From Neoceratodus forsteri (lineage: Eukaryota; Chordata; Ceratodontiformes; Ceratodontidae), in NCBI GenBank assembly GCA_016271365.2, contig CM057456.1:665783501-665847500 (forward strand): a stretch of 64,000 bases of DNA, written 5' to 3'. The translations under genes and the position numbers were made by a program. Shown in pieces: positions 63,068 to 64,000 of the stretch; the first letter of the stretch is position 1, and each line of letters opens with the position of its first letter. The notes below the pieces were generated by a model. That model had not been told where the DNA came from, ran no database searches, and worked only from the letters and a program-made list of their open reading frames with translations.

Positions 63068-64000
63068 AGGTCCCCATTTACTTAGCAGACCCTACACTTC
63101 TAATAAAGTATCTGTCTGCATACTCCCTAGTCAGAAGTGTTCTAGTAGTAAAGTTCTAGCCCTTTACTCAGCTGTTTCCTTGGCCTTGCTCTGATAGCGA
63201 GAATGTTGTCTGCCAAAAGCTGACTAATGGGAAGTCTAAATGCAGACACCTGGTTTACTTCTGCCTGAACTCCCTCATTTAAAGATCTCCTCCTCACCTA
63301 GGTAACTGCAAAGATAACAGTTCCCTTCCCCTAACTCAGACAAGCACACTAACTCTTATGTTTTTTATACCTTAACTGAAGGTCCCAATTTACCTTGCAG
63401 ACCCTACACTTCTAATAAAGTATCTGTCTGCTTACCCCCTAGTCAGGAGTGTTCTAGTAGTAAAGTTCTAGCTCCTTAGTCAGCTGTCTCTTTGGCCTTG
63501 CTGTGATAACAAGATTGCTCTCTGCCAAAAATAGACTAATGGGAAGTCTTAATGCAGACACGCTGCTTAATCCAGCCTAAGTCACACACCCTAATTTATA
63601 ACTCTCCTCCTCAGCTAGGTAACTACAAAGATAACAGTTCCCTTACCCAAACTCAGACAAGCACACTAACTCTTCTGTTTTTTTTTATACCTTAACTGAA
63701 GGTCCCAATTTACTTTGCAGACCCTACATTTCTAATAACGTATTTGTCTGCTTACTCCCTAGTCAAAAGTGTTCTAGTAGTAAAGTTCTAGCTCCTTAGT
63801 CAACTGCCTCCTTGGCTTTGCCTTAATAAATAATAATTAATTTATAAATTAAAATAATTAAATAAATTAATAAATAGATACTTAATAAAGTATCTTTCTG
63901 TTTACCCCCTAGTCAGAAGTGTTCTAGTAGTAAAGTTCTAGCTCCTTAGTCAGTTGTCTCCTTGGCCTTGCTCTAATAGCAAGATTTCCCTCTGCCAAAA
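63068..64000 (-). promoter_or_regulatory. Tandem 5' UTR monomers of the CR1, about 316 bp
   Basis: GGTCCCAATTTAC starts units at about 63069 (variant), 63384 and 63702, each followed by GCAGACCCTACA, AGTATCTGTCTGC, GTGTTCTAGTAGTAAAGTTC and TTGGCCTTGCT. Two full units of about 316 bp, a third shortened and split by an AT-rich stretch (63826-63885), and a fourth cut by the window end. They lie 5' of ORF1 of the minus-strand CR1, where monomers of other LINEs serve as promoters. Promoter activity is inference. Confidence 0.7.
63826..63890. repeat. AT-rich tract inside a monomer
   Basis: TAAATAATAATTAATTTATA-type sequence interrupting the third 5' UTR monomer. Confidence 0.85.

Larger units (their letters stand above)
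58635..64000 (-). mobile_element. CR1 LINE with 5' UTR monomers, continues past the window
   Basis: Minus strand: tandem 5' UTR monomers (64000 to about 63068), 5' UTR proper, ORF1 (62662 to about 61735), endonuclease (61537-60750), RT (60622-59528), C-terminal domain (about 59250-58774) and 3' end at about 58640 (GGCAGATAAGGGC). Every domain of a full CR1 is present, but all frames are broken. It is a different lineage from the copy at 22240 (LGSSDHHMVWFN, ILDMVLTSW). Confidence 0.9.

Overview
This window looks like repeat-rich nuclear DNA from a vertebrate with a large genome. I recognise no host gene, rRNA or tRNA gene, and nothing bacterial or viral. Almost every stretch that can be named is a mobile element or a tandem repeat. 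The mix of elements points to an amphibian, with a caecilian as my first guess and lungfish or coelacanth also possible. It comprises abundant CR1 with (TTCTATGT)n tails, several L2-like LINEs, a Tx1-like LINE, an R4/Dong-type LINE, TTAA-flanked foldback elements starting TTAAAGGGG (the T2/Kolobok signature known from Xenopus) and MIR-like CORE-SINEs. The species call is inference.

Layout. 1-2916: L2-like LINE (+). 3289-5996: CR1 (-) split by an 847-bp TTAA foldback element. 6520-8343: a second, 1.8-kb TTAA foldback whose arms carry a piece of a GGGCCAGA-type DNA transposon. 8580-9857: R4/Dong-type LINE (-). 11376-14250 and 15143-about 19040: two L2-like LINEs (-); the second has a 2A-like motif. 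19520-21270, 27539-29363 and 38005-39734: three copies of one non-autonomous, Harbinger-like family. 22240-26912: near-complete CR1 (+). 29632-29818 and 39767-39953: two MIR-like SINEs (-). 29.8-35.4 kb: degenerate minisatellites and (TA)n tracts split by CR1 pieces. 36000-43705: Tx1-like LINE (-) holding Harbinger copy 3 and a SINE. 43.8-48.3 kb: L2 and CR1 pieces. 49194-52970: a 3,777-bp insertion with LTR-like ends inside another Harbinger-like fragment. 53.7-54.2 kb: a 73-bp minisatellite. 55.4-58.0 kb: L2, Tx1 and CR1 pieces, nested. 58635-64000: CR1 (-) with ORF1, ORF2 and tandem 5' UTR monomers running off the window.

How the parts relate. The LINEs encode the usual machinery: an ORF1 protein, an endonuclease (AP-type in CR1, L2 and Tx1; restriction-like in R4) and reverse transcriptase. 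Every coding copy seen is broken by stops or frameshifts, so none looks able to move now; the longest clean frames are 521 and 394 residues. The DNA transposons, SINEs and LTR-like insertion carry no recognisable enzyme and would depend on partners elsewhere. Nesting gives a partial age order: the CR1 at 3.3-6.0 kb predates the first foldback, the Tx1-like LINE predates Harbinger copy 3, and the Harbinger-like fragment at 49-53 kb predates the LTR-like insertion. Boundaries without an empty-site comparison are good to about 10-50 bp.
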